Source of the DNA: Pisolithus tinctorius
Lineage: Eukaryota; Basidiomycota; Agaricomycetes; Boletales; Pisolithaceae
NCBI GenBank assembly: GCA_024663395.1
Contig: JANFAH010000009.1
Location: 372,001 to 436,000 of the forward strand
Length of the DNA stretch: 64,000 nt
Reading direction: 5' to 3'
The notes under the pieces were generated by a model. The model had not been told where the DNA came from, did not search any database, and worked only from the letters and a program-made list of their open reading frames with translations. Made by a program: the position numbers and the translations under genes. This document shows, piece after piece, positions 22,537-33,011 of the stretch (positions are counted from its first letter, which is position 1; every line of letters starts with the position of its first letter).

Positions 22537-23826
22537 TTAGAGGGGTGGAATACATTCGGCCGTACTCTTGACGATCTCCAGGCCATTGGCATACTGAAAC
22601 TGACCCGAGTTTTCATACTGATAAATGTGTTGGGTATTAACAAGTTTTGCCGTGAACGAGAATGAGAATGCATACCTCCCACATGTCAATCGCAACTTGG
22701 CAACTCTCGCGCACGACTGTAGGGGCACCCTCTCTTGTCATCCATTCTTTCAGGTACTCAAGCACTTCCGGCGTTGCTATCCCACCCAAAGCTTCAGCTG
22801 CTTCATGTCGCACCATGTCGGATTCAGAAGTGTCTTGTAGGACTTTTAAAAGAGCGGGAACAGCGTGTGGCGAGAGCAACTGCCCGAAGACAAACGCAAC
22901 TTCATGTCTTGCGCGGAGACAATATACCTTGAGAAAATCAACCTATCATCATTCATCTTCAAACTCACTTGAACAGAGCGCTGTCATCTGAGAATCCTGC
23001 CGCAAGGGCATCGACTGCGGCGGGCGTACCAATGTTCCGAAGGGCAAACATCGCACGGTATCGCTCAAACAAAGGCAGCCCAGTGTCCAGGAGTGTACAC
23101 TTGAGTGTATGAATGGTCGCATTATCGATATCCTCCGGTCTCGGCGTTCCAGAGAGAAGTTTGGACGACGGCGGGGCAGGGTCGATGGATGTATAAGACC
23201 TTGGTAAAAGAGATTGTCAATGGGTTAGCCGTAGCTATGTTGAGGGAACAACTGACGGTAGCGCATCAGTAGACTGTTTCTCGACAAGGTGTTTTTTTCC
23301 CTCTTCCGAGTTATCCCATTCAATCTTGGCAAGGGCGATCTCACAAGTCTCGCGGACACTCCGATTGCGATCGGCGAGGTATTCCTTCAGGATCGGGATA
23401 GAAGAAGTGGAAGAAATTGCTCCCATAGCTTCCGCTGCCTAGGCACGACTGTTGATCAAGGCATTATCCAAGCAAGTCAAGGAGTGACGAACCTCGTGCC
23501 GCACCATAGGGTCTTCGTCCTCATTTCGCAGGACTGACTCTAGCACAGGGAGTGCTGACGTACGCTTCATCTGGCCTAGACAATATGCCAACTCATGTTT
23601 TAAAAGAGCAGATCGATCCTGAAAACCTGGGGATGTGGAAGTAGACATCATGATTACGCGAACATGGTCCAGCCGTACCTTTGGATATGATGGTGACCGC
23701 GTCGTCGCTTTTCAAAGACTTGAGTGTGAACAGTGCACGAAAACGATCGTGTAGTGCGGCCGCTCCGCTGGTGTTTAACAACGAGTCTTGGAGGGCCTTG
23801 AGTTCAGCGGTGCCAACTGCCATCAT
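22537..23826 (-). CDS. LIA1: Deoxyhypusine hydroxylase (HEAT-repeat, di-iron)
   Basis: DOHH catalyses the last step of hypusine formation on eIF5A, hydroxylating deoxyhypusine with a di-iron centre held by HEAT-like repeats. Four His-Glu pairs, the iron ligands of the family, are all present in order: [18 protein letters not shown] then AAEAMGAI across an intron, [13 protein letters not shown], and [13 protein letters not shown]. The family stretch [19 protein letters not shown] joins the two halves. The start is [16 protein letters not shown], with ATG at 23826-23824 (or 23823-23821). The last exon ([20 protein letters not shown]) ends with TAA at 22537-22539. The coding part has several short introns. 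The gene is divergent from MRT4 with only 81 bp between start codons. The identification is firm. Confidence 0.93.
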
Positions 23827-23907
23827 GACATTAGCATTAGTATGTGTGCAGACTTGAAGTCGGCGGACTTCCAAATTGGTTCGATATCATACCAGATCAT
23901 CATCAGC
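23827..23907. promoter_or_regulatory. Shared 81-bp intergenic region of the divergent DOHH/MRT4 pair
   Basis: Only 81 bp separate the two start codons (DOHH on minus, MRT4 on plus), so both 5' untranslated regions and the promoter must overlap here or extend into the neighbouring gene. No clear TATA box is seen. Short ATCAT words occur near the MRT4 start. Confidence 0.6.
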
Positions 23908-24761
23908 ATGCCAAAGTCAAAACGGTCACAGGTCGTCTCACTGACCAAGGTTGCAAAAAAGACCAGAGAGCATAAAACCGCTCTCCTGACAGAGATTCAA
24001 GAAAATTCGGAAAAATGGAAGTTTTGTTGGGTCTTCGAAGTGGGTGCGATGCGTAACACTCATCTCAAAACCGTCCGAAGTTTATGGCGAGGGTCAGTCA
24101 AATGGCGTCTCCGCTGTGTCCTCTCTATCTAACGTGAGTGCGGCTCGATGTAGTTCTGCAAGAATTTTTTTTGGAAGGGCTGCAGTAATGGCAAAGGCAC
24201 TGGGAACAACACCGGAGGAGGAACATCGCTTGGGACTACACAAACTGTCACAAGTTAGAATCCATCTGCCATCCTCGTCTTTTTTGTAGGGCTCACCCTT
24301 TTTGAATGCAGCACGTAAAGGGCCAAGTTGGCCTACTATTCACTGACTCGGAACCGCAAGAAGTCATCGAGTGGTTTGACGATTTCCGAAAACCTGACTT
24401 TGCACGAGCAGGTAACATCGCTAGCCGGACAGTCGTGCTTCCTGCTGGCCCCGTCATGCGTATGCACTCAGAGCCCCCAGAGCCGTTCCCTCACAACGAA
24501 GACCCTCAACTGAGAAAACTAGGGCTGACTACGGTAATGAACAGAGGGGTTCCTACGCTGGAGACACCACAACAGATATGCGAACAGGGAAAGGCGCTGA
24601 CGAGCGAGCAGGCCCAACTACTGAAACTTATTGGCGAAAAGATGGTTGTTTTCCGAGTAGCTTTGAGGGCCCGGTGGGATTCTGAGACGGGTATGATTAC
24701 TGAGGTGGCTGGTGGACCACCTGCAGCTGAGGAGGATTCGGACGGGGAGATGAGCGAGTAA
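23908..24761 (+). CDS. MRT4: Ribosome assembly factor MRT4 (P0-like)
   Basis: MRT4 is a nucleolar paralogue of ribosomal stalk protein P0 that holds the stalk site during 60S assembly and is later replaced by P0. The protein starts MPKSKRSQVVSLTKVAKKTR, continues with EKWKFCWVFEVGAMRNTHLK and RIFFGRAAVMAKALGTTPEE, and then VGLLFTDSEPQEVIEWF, all typical of the family. Two introns are clear: 24093-24153 (61 bp) and 24255-24311 (57 bp). The C-terminus is acidic (AAEEDSDGEMSE), ending with TAA at 24759-24761. It shares an 81-bp promoter region with DOHH and ends 69 bp before the start of the peptidase gene. Confidence 0.95.
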
Positions 24762-24830
24762 TACCAGCTGTTGTACTTTTGTCAATGTCACGTGCTCGCT
24801 CGCGTGTGATGGAATGTTGTGAGAGGGGGG

Positions 24831-27800
24831 ATGTTTAGTTCATCGATACCAGCCATGTGGTTGCCCGGGGCTGCTCTGGGCCTTCTGGGGCTTTCCCTTC
24901 AACAGCCATTGGCACCGCCGACCTCACAACCAAGCCCGATTATGTCGCCGTCGTTTGCCTTGAAGGAGTCAGACGATGTACTCTCTCCAAAGGATATGCT
25001 CTCCCTGCCAAGGCCGGGGGATCCCCTCCCAAACATCGCCGGCGATTTGGCACTCGTTCCCATCAGTCAATACTCCTCCGACGATCGCAAGTGAGTTTAC
25101 AACCTTCTTCTCCACGGCTTAGCCTAACTCGATAGGGAAAAGGACCCACAAGTTACTCGCTGTTGTACCTTTAGAATCTGGATCTCGGGAATACTCCCCT
25201 TCCCTGCCAAAGGGCGGTGACGCTTTCTGGATTGACTCGCGTACCATTGCGCACGTCGTTGAAGCCGACAGTGGAAAGAAACAGGACATATTCGCAGTCC
25301 CAGTCACATACGAAAATGGCATTGTTGCTGCCGGAGAACCTGTCCTTGTTGGTTCCTTCCCAGTTACCACTGCAGCGGACTTCCGCTATTCCCCCTCATC
25401 GGGGACTCTTGTATTCTCTGCATACGTTTACGCGGACGGCGATTTGGAAGCAGTGACGGCGAATGACGAAGCATACGACAACCGAGGCAACACTGCTCTG
25501 GTGTACGATCAAACATTTGAACGTCAATGGGACACGTGGGTTGGTCCCAAAACACAAATCCCTTTTCACTGTCAAACTTCAAAAAGAGGACAGCAAATAC
25601 GTCCTCAGGAATTCTTTCACAAACGTCCTCAAAGGCACCGAGTTGGTATGATCTTCCCCCGATCGTCATTTCCTTCCTAATCTCACGTCTTTCTAGAGCT
25701 CTCCCGTTGAGCCATTTGGGGGAAAGGACGACTTTGACATTTCGGATAGTCAAATTATCTTTACTGCAAAGGACCCCAAGCTCCCCCAGGCAATGCACAC
25801 TAAGCAAAATGTAGGCGTATGATACTACTGCTCCCATCGTCATTCCCATTCGCGTCCAGATCTATCTTGTTGGCTTTGATGGTTCAAACCTTGTGGAACT
25901 TACCTCCGGCATCCATGGCGCTACCCACGCTCCAGTCTTCAACCGCCAAGGCACAAAAGTTGCCTGGCTTCAACTCGATGAAGATGGCCACGAATCAGAT
26001 AGGTTAGTCTCCGTGTCGTTTTGAATACTCGGTGCTGACACCTGACAAGACACAAGATCGTCATTCACGATCTCATCAAAGGCATCAGCTTCACAGTCAC
26101 CCAGGAATGGGACCGATCGCCCAGTGTACTAGTGGTTGGTATTCCCCTGACAGCCCGATATTGTACTGTTGAACGACCACCAGTTCTCGGAAGATGGTGA
26201 CTTCCTCTATTTCACAGCAGAAGACATGGCAAGGGTTAAGATCTTCGTTCTCCCTGTACCTCCAACTCCAGACAAAAGCACGACTCACCCTAAGCTATCT
26301 GACCCTTATAAGACACCCGTCGCTCTTACCGATTCTCATGCTGCTTCCGGCATTCAAATCATTCCAAATGGTCGCATTAGTTTTGCAGTTTCCTCCCTGA
26401 CTGCTCCCAAGGATGTCTTTATCCTTGGCAATCTCCGGAAGGTGGAAGTGGACATAATGAACATGACACCCAACATCTACCGCGGTGAACTTACCCGGAT
26501 CACGAAGTTTTCTGCAGATTCCCTGCAGGGAAAGTCCCTCCATCCAGGAGAAGAGTTCTGGTTTGAGGGCGCGACCCAACAAATACATGGATGGATTCTC
26601 ACTCCTCCCGGCTATCAGACCACGGATATGAAGAAATGGCCTATTGTATTGCTCATCCATGGAGGTTATTCATCTTCTTTATCATCCCATATGGCGTACC
26701 CTTAGTGCTAATGTTTTCGCAGGCCCTGAATCATGCTGGCAAGATTCTTGGTCCACGCGCTGGAACCCGAATGGTAACATTTATTCCAAATAATCGCGTG
26801 CCTGGGGATACTTAGCTGCACCAGTTTTTGCCAACCAGGGCTACTTCGTTGTTATGATCAATCCAACTGGATCTACGTCTTTCGGCCAAAGTATATCTTT
26901 TTCACATAGCGCATTAGCAGCTGGAATGCTAATAATTGCCGCTCGTTAGACCTCACCGAAGGTATCAAGGAAGATTGGGGCAGAAAACCATTTGTAGACC
27001 TCCGCAATGGCTGGAAATATGTATTAGATCACTATCCCCAAGTAAGTTGTTGATCAGACAATTTCTGTCCGCCAGGTGGTTGACGCTCCCTTAGGTCGAC
27101 CCGGAGCGCGCGGTCGCCGCGGGTGCTAGTTGGGGTGGTTACGCTATCAAGTACGTCCTCAACCCCGTCTCGTTAGAGATGAAACTCTAATCGCACCATA
27201 CAAGCTGGATTCAAGGAAACCCAGAATTCGGATTCAATTTTAAAGCTCTGTTTTGTCATGATGGTGTACGCTCCCCATTGCTTGGTGGCGTAGACGCTGA
27301 CGTCCTTTGACCCAGGTTTTCGATGTCACTTACAAGGGCTACGCAACTGACGAGCTTTTCTTCGTGAGTTGGTACACTCCCTCTCTCGAAACGGTTAACT
27401 TCGACGTATCACTTGTTAGTTCAATCATGAATGGGGAGGACGTCCATGGGAACCCAAGTCTCTTGAACTCTCTCGGAAGTGCGTAATAATTCTTAATGCT
27501 CTTCGAGACACACCCCAACCATGCCCGTACTCTAGGTACAGCCAGTGTATACCGTCAGCAAGTGGTCGACACCACAGCTTATTGTTCACGGGAGCAAGGA
27601 TTATCGCCTCCCGGAAACCGAGGGCATCGCAGTATTCCATGCGTTGCAGCAGTATGTGTCCTGTCTCTGCCCTTTTAGTTGTGCTGATATGCTTGGCTTG
27701 CCCATAGACTGGGCGTTCCTAGCCGACTTGTCATCTTTCCTGACGAAAATCACTGGGTCCTCAATCCTGGTAACAGGTTCGTGTCTCCTGTGAAGTAGTG

Positions 27801-27890
27801 CTGCTCCATCCATTCAACCCTTGCTTTAGTTTGAAATGGCACTACGAAGTGTTTAGGTGGTTCAACCAATATGTAGGAAAGACAGGCTAG
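24831..27890 (+). CDS. Secreted S9-family dipeptidyl peptidase (DPP5-like)
   Basis: This is a prolyl-oligopeptidase-family serine peptidase of the DPP5/acylaminoacyl peptidase type, probably secreted to release dipeptides from protein. The start chosen is the ATG at 24831. A hydrophobic segment (WLPGAALGLLGLSLQQ) soon after it could be a signal peptide. A beta-propeller part follows (e.g. VYDQTFERQWDTWVGPKTQ), then the hydrolase domain: LLIHGG (about 26650), GYFVVMINPTGSTSFGQ, and the nucleophile motif GASWGGYA with Ser at 27128-27130. The motif FPDENHWVLNPGNSLKWHYE carries the catalytic His at 27751-27753. The gene ends GKTG with TAG at 27888-27890. Many short introns are needed. One frame break at about 27542 fits a missing C in a CC run. 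The family assignment is strong; exon ends are approximate. Confidence 0.88.
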
Positions 27891-28074
27891 ATCGAACAGT
27901 CCTTACACATAAGGACTCTTCTGTTCGCTGTACACTCGATGTACCGACGCTTAAATTAGACAAGTATAAATGAGTCACGTTGAAGTGGCGTGTCATCGGC
28001 ATCGTATGGATACCACATGCATATATTCGTGCTCGGTGAGCTCACGAAGATGTGCTCTGCAGATGGCGCTGCAC

Positions 28075-29526
28075 TCATTTCCGCGGCCTTGCATTCTTCT
28101 CCGCCGCTGGCACTATTTTACGCTTCTTGGCCTTCATTGGTTGGGTGGAGGGCTTCTTCGCTGAAGCTGGTGGCTTCGTATGTGTTTGATGCCGGAGATT
28201 TCTTTGGGGTTGGGCTGTGATCGAAAGATAGTCAGTCCGTGAAAAAAAAAAAGGAACACGAGTCACCAACCTCGGCACCCATCATCAACTCATCATCGTC
28301 GGAACCGCATCTGTGCCCATGTCATCTGATGGGGTCCCAGATTCATCCACTTCTACGTAGAGACGTTGCGGTGCTGACTTGCGCTTTATGCGCGTAACCT
28401 CCTGGTTCGCCTTCGTCGCTGGAGTCTGTACAGGCGCGAACTTGGAAGTCGAAGCAGACGCAGAAGTCGACGCCGAGGCGCAATGCCTTTCCGTACATCA
28501 CAATCCACGCTCTCCTCTTTGACGGGAACTTCGACGACAGCCTGTACGCGTCTGAGGAGGAGTGGTCGGCGGTCTGGTACCCCTGCTCCACCCGATGGTC
28601 CGCGGGAATGTGTTGCCTGCCCGGCTGTGAGACGCGCATTTGCCCGGTTTTCAGAGGTCGGTGTAGGTAGGGACCCAGGGGGTTGCCGAGTTTGCAACGC
28701 GCTTGAAGGTGCTTTTGGCTTGACGGAAGCAGACTTGGGTGCTCTATGTCAGAAAATTGCGAGTGATACGCAAGTGGTGCACGCAATACCGTAGACGCTA
28801 ATAAATCCTTGGCATCTGAATGCCTCATAATTGGAGTGGCATGCGCGGTAGGATCCAATGACTGAGGTTTAGCCTGAAGACGGCGGACAGTGAAAGTTGA
28901 CTTGGACCGCAAATTGCAGAAGAAAGGAGAGGAACGTACGGAGAGACGTTCGGAGACGAGCACATCCACCCGTTGGGCAAGCCTCGATCGCTCCTGCTCT
29001 ACGCGGAGAAATTGCTCCTTCCAGCTGACTGCCTCGACTCTGGAGTTATCTTCGAGACGGAGACACTGTTCTTTCCATTGAGTCGCCTCTTGGCGCAGTT
29101 GTGCAATGGTGTCTAAATGGTGTTCGATCTTTCGGAGAACGTTGAGTGCATTCTGGGACAGGAATATTGGGGTGAAGGTACCGTCAACTCAGCTTGACGT
29201 GCCTGTGACGTGGTTCGCGAGCAGGTGGTTGGTACGGTTAGACATGGATGCGTACCGCAGCTTTCCACGTGTTTGCTTCTTCTTTCCAAGCCTGTTCTTC
29301 GAGTTTGCAGTCGTGGAGTGCCTTGACGGCCTCGTCCCGTTCTCGACGCGCTTCACGCGCCTCTGCTGTGGCTTGTTCTTGGGCAGTGGTAATCTAGCAC
29401 GAACCACCTCGTCAACCACCTTGTGCTAGTCGCTACTTTGGGTGGTAGATGGCGCACCGCAAGTGTCGCTGCTCTGCCGAAAGCAGCGAGGGCGTCTGTG
29501 AGGACTGCTGATGGTGTCGCGCTCAT
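28075..29526 (-). CDS. Nuclear-type coiled-coil protein of unknown function
   Basis: I do not recognise a named family. The start is MSATPSAVLTDALAAFGRAA, with ATG at 29526-29524. A long charged, heptad-rich region follows (AREARRERDEAVKALHDCK, then LRKIEHHLDTIAQLRQEATQ and WKEQFLRVEQERSRLAQRVD), predicting a coiled coil. A linker with RRVQAVVEVPVKEES leads to RIKRKSAPQRLYVEVDESG, an acidic SDDDELMMGAE patch and a Lys-rich tail (MKAKKRKIVPAAEKNARPRK), which looks like a nuclear localisation signal. Clear introns include the one ending before NALNVLRKIE and one of about 68 bp after VKEESVDCD. Two frame breaks, near 29391-29393 and near 28310, fit a base missing from a homopolymer. The spliced model is my inference. 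Confidence 0.65.
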
Positions 29527-30416
29527 CGTGTCTCCCGTCCGTCGGTCTCACTACAACGCGTCTCGGCAAGGACCGCCCCTGTCAACAACACAATGCAGTG
29601 CACGAGCCCAGCAACACCACGCAGGCGTCTTCTCCGCATCACTAAAGTCTGGTCGAAGCCGTGTACACCTCACATGCCATGTACAACGTCTACTGTGACT
29701 CGGTCGACTCTGATCAAACGTGCAGCAGCCACAGACCTCCTGGAACAGGCACCCTGGTGCATCAGGGAAAATCAGGACTTGAAGTTAGCACCCTGGGAGT
29801 TATCACTTGCCCCTAGCGCAGTCGATGGATATGCCTGTCATCAAAGACAAGGATGGCGATAGGCTACCAGGATTTTATGTTTTCTCTATATGCAGAAGTG
29901 TCCGGACTGGAAATGCAACGCCAGTTTTTTCGGCGCGTTCTCCACGTAGTCACTCGTTTCCCGGTGCGCGACGGATCCAATGCGCCTTATCGGCCCACCA
30001 ACCTTGCGTATAGTAATTGATACCATCGGTCTGTCCCCACTACTTGATACACTTGCTGTGTGCCCATGTACATGGGGGCCGTTCCATCTCCCGAATTTTA
30101 CTTGTACTTGGGGTGTCCCAGTGGCCCTGAAAAACAACACTTTAATCTGCACTCTAGAAGATGTCCTGTCCTGCAGTGATCCAGTGCTGAACAACCTTTT
30201 GCCACCACTACTTCAGAAACCAATATCTGATTGCAAATGTGGAGTTTATGCCAAGTTTTTGAGTGGCGTGAGTGACACAGTATGGGTCCGTGATTTCGTG
30301 TCTACCAGATCCCATTGACATCATGCTGACGCACACAACTCCATCCAGCAGCTCAGCAACCCGAGTCTGTTAGTTTTCTGCACTCATCTGGGGGATTTTT
30401 GTTCCGGTCTTTCACA
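29527..30416. other. Intergenic region without a recognised gene
   Basis: It lies between the coiled-coil gene (minus) and a small plus-strand gene, so both promoters are expected here. A 112-codon plus-strand frame at 29980-30318 starts with ATG and has several cysteines, but resembles nothing I know. I do not call it a gene. Confidence 0.4.
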
Positions 30417-30789
30417 ATGACCAAACAGCACCACGAAGCCGCAAAGGATGCCATGAAGGACGGTAGCGGGAAAGAAGACACTGCACTTAAGTTCAAAAAG
30501 CCTTTCCAGGCAGTCGGTCGTCCGGCTGCTACAGACCATGACATTCATGAAGACTACGTGAACAATCCACCTCAGGTGAGTATAGCTACAATCTCACACA
30601 GGGTTGCATTTGACATTCTTACCGTAGAATGTTGCCCGTGTACCCACGAGTAAGCGAACTCCAGGAGTCAAGGAGGGTGCTTACGAAGAAACATCAGAGC
30701 CTGGGGTGTTGGGAGACGAGGAAATTGGCAGAGCGAAGCAGATTGAGGTCGAGGGAGAAATGTTGAATGAAAGCTCTATGCATCCGTGA
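30417..30789 (+). CDS. Small hydrophilic protein, two exons, unknown function
   Basis: I do not recognise this protein. Exon 1 (30417-30575, exactly 53 codons) starts MTKQHHEAAKDAMKDGSGKE. A 52-bp intron with clean ends (GTGAGT...CCGTAG, 30576-30627) follows, and exon 2 ends in TGA at 30787-30789, for about 106 residues. It is rich in Lys, Glu and Asp, with no hydrophobic segment, so it is probably soluble and partly disordered. The intact frame across a good intron is the main support. It is convergent with ERV46, whose stop codon is only about 100 bp further on. Confidence 0.6.
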
Positions 30790-30888
30790 ACCACACCTGG
30801 CGGACTCTAGAACCTTGAACACCGTACTTCGGAAAGCAGGAGTTGTGATAAAGGAAGGTAGAAAACAGAGTTACCATACAGAAAATAT

Positions 30889-32570
30889 TTACATGAGTTT
30901 AGCACCTCCATTTACACCACCACTCTTCTTGAGCTTTCGCCCGGTGGCAAATAAAATGCTATCCAGCAAGGCAGCAACTGTTAAAACACCACCCACGATG
31001 GCACAAGTACTAAATGACCGGTGAGACGACTGAAAACCTGCAGTAGTTATTACTCACGATGTAAGGAAGTGGGCAAATGATTGCCTCGTTTCAGAGTGGA
31101 CAATGAGAATAGGCGATATCTCGAAGTTGAAGTAGGCACCTAGACGCTCATTAGTTCTGAAATTTATAGGAGGGTAGTGAACGCATCGACTGCGCACCCG
31201 GGATGCCAACAGTGCCATGCTGAGTGTAAACACCCTGGTTGTCCTCGTTCCCGTTTTCGCTCAAGTCCCGCTCAAAGTGGGTAACACTGTACTGGTGACT
31301 GTTTATCTGCGTAGGGCCTTGAGTAAAGAAGGAGAAAAGTAATGGTATGAACAGACCGTTTTGTCACCCAGCATTCTGAACTGCGTCGAGACAACTTTGA
31401 GGAAATACTGGAACATGTACTGCGGCTTGCTGGTCTAGTGGTAGGGCGCATTAATACGAAAGCTCGGAAACTTGACGATAACAAACCTTCGCCACATAAC
31501 CGTCGAGCGGGTTTCCAACGATATTCATCCGTTTCTTCATCTCCCTCGATGTGGTGGCCTTTTTCGGATTGTACTCATCGTCGGCCATGAATAAAATTCA
31601 TGAACCGTGTGAGAGAAGTCGTGGGGGTTACCGTCATTCCTCAAATATGGAACCAGGTCGCGGAACTGCCGAGAATTGGTCTGGTATGACCTTCCCGGAG
31701 ATAGGTGGATACTTCCAACCACCTTATTGACACGAATACGACCTGAGATATTGCAGCCTTCTTCTGCTTGCTCTTGAGCTTCTCTGACCAACCTTCTTGA
31801 ACGCACTACGAGAAAGCCATGACGAATAAACAAGCTTCCACGGAATGTAAATTAAAACTCACCTGTTCAATATCATCTGGGTTCCCAAAACTCCAGCCTT
31901 TATTGGAGTACGCTTGTCTCACATCCTCACAACTGTTGCAGCACCCACTTGGAGGTTCCGTACCGCCGTAGCAGGAACCACAATAATCTGGACCTCGTTG
32001 TTCGGCTAGTTTATCAATGTCGTTGCCCAACTCTCCGGTACGTATCCCCACAACGTCATCGCCAGCCTTCGTAAGCCGCTTCTTCATTATGTTATGGGAG
32101 ATATCTCTCTGCTGCTCCCCAGATATGTCCAGGACATCCAGACTCAGCACTGGTTCGCAGTCAAACGATGAATGAAACCATGACAGCCTACAAAACACTC
32201 ACAGTAACACGGAACATGTGGGAACGTGACATTGAGCTTCACACTCAGTTTCTGGCCTCTGCTTCTGTCGACGACTATTGAAGTATCGACTGCTACCCGT
32301 CGGTAGTCGAAAAACTCCATGGTGGTGAAAGCAAGTATAATACATGCAGAAATGAGCGTCACTGGACAATATTAGAACGACAACGCGTTTGGTCAGGCTG
32401 AAACTCACGGAATGCGCCAGTGCGCGTTTTCACCTTCACATCCTCCGTAGTCTGTGGAGTTGAAGAAGTTAGTCGAAGGCAACCGACTTGTTCCCGACGG
32501 GTGCTGAGATGAGGCGTACCTTGCCGAAGGCATCGATGCCTTTCAGGCCCGCCAAAAACCCCTTGGCCAT
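30889..32570 (-). CDS. ERV46: ERV46-type COPII vesicle protein (ERGIC3 homologue)
   Basis: ERV46 cycles between ER and Golgi with ERV41 and acts as a cargo receptor. The start MAKGFLAGLKGIDAFGK (ATG 32570-32568) is followed, after an intron, by TTEDVKVKTRTGAF. Then come a first membrane segment (ISACIILAFTTMEFFDY) and the luminal start VVDRSRGQKLSVKLNVTFPH, then LDVLDISGEQQRDI. A Cys-rich loop (CGSCYGG ... GCCNSCEDVRQAY) and HDFSHTVHEFYF are typical of the family. Further exons give YMFQYFLKVVSTQFRMLGDK. The second membrane segment VGGVLTVAALLDSILFATG precedes a Lys-containing cytoplasmic tail (GRKLKKSGG) and TAA at 30889-30891. The length fits the family. Introns are about 50-60 bp; exon ends are approximate. 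Confidence 0.92.
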
Positions 32571-33011
32571 TCTCACCGTCTGAGCTCTGACCGAGCAATC
32601 GGGCTTGAGGATATTTGGAAGCAAACTTGGTTGGAGAGGAGGCTTAGGCTATGCGATTTAGGTCGCCTGATGGGCACGTGACTAGGGGATACGTGTCTTA
32701 CCCGGAAATATCTCGGGCACGGTCCATTTGGCCTACTGTATATAGCTGTACACGAGTCATCAATCATCCAAGTACTAGCATCGCCAGTATGTGTCGCCAT
32801 CACAGATTGATCATGCTCCCGATTCCCGGTCTCAAGGCATTCACAAGTACTAGCATGAGAGTACGTACGAGGTAATCACCTACGATCAGCCAAAACTACG
32901 CTAGATAACATCAGTAAATCTGATATATCCGCTAACCTTGCTATCGCCGTCATTGCACGTGGGAGTGCAGAGACACAAGACGGACATCTTCTGCGTGAGT
33001 AATAACGCGGC
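32571..33011. promoter_or_regulatory. Intergenic region between VPS45 3' end and ERV46 start
   Basis: It is 441 bp between two minus-strand genes and should hold the ERV46 promoter. A TATA-like word (TGTATATAGC) lies near 32738-32747. CACGTG occurs at about 32675. No gene is seen. Confidence 0.4.

Noticed and set aside
31420..31480. tRNA-like word TGGTCTAGTGGTAGGGCG resembling a tRNA A box
   Set aside because: No matching B box (GGTTCGA type) follows and no cloverleaf can be drawn; the stretch is an intron end within ERV46 on the other strand.
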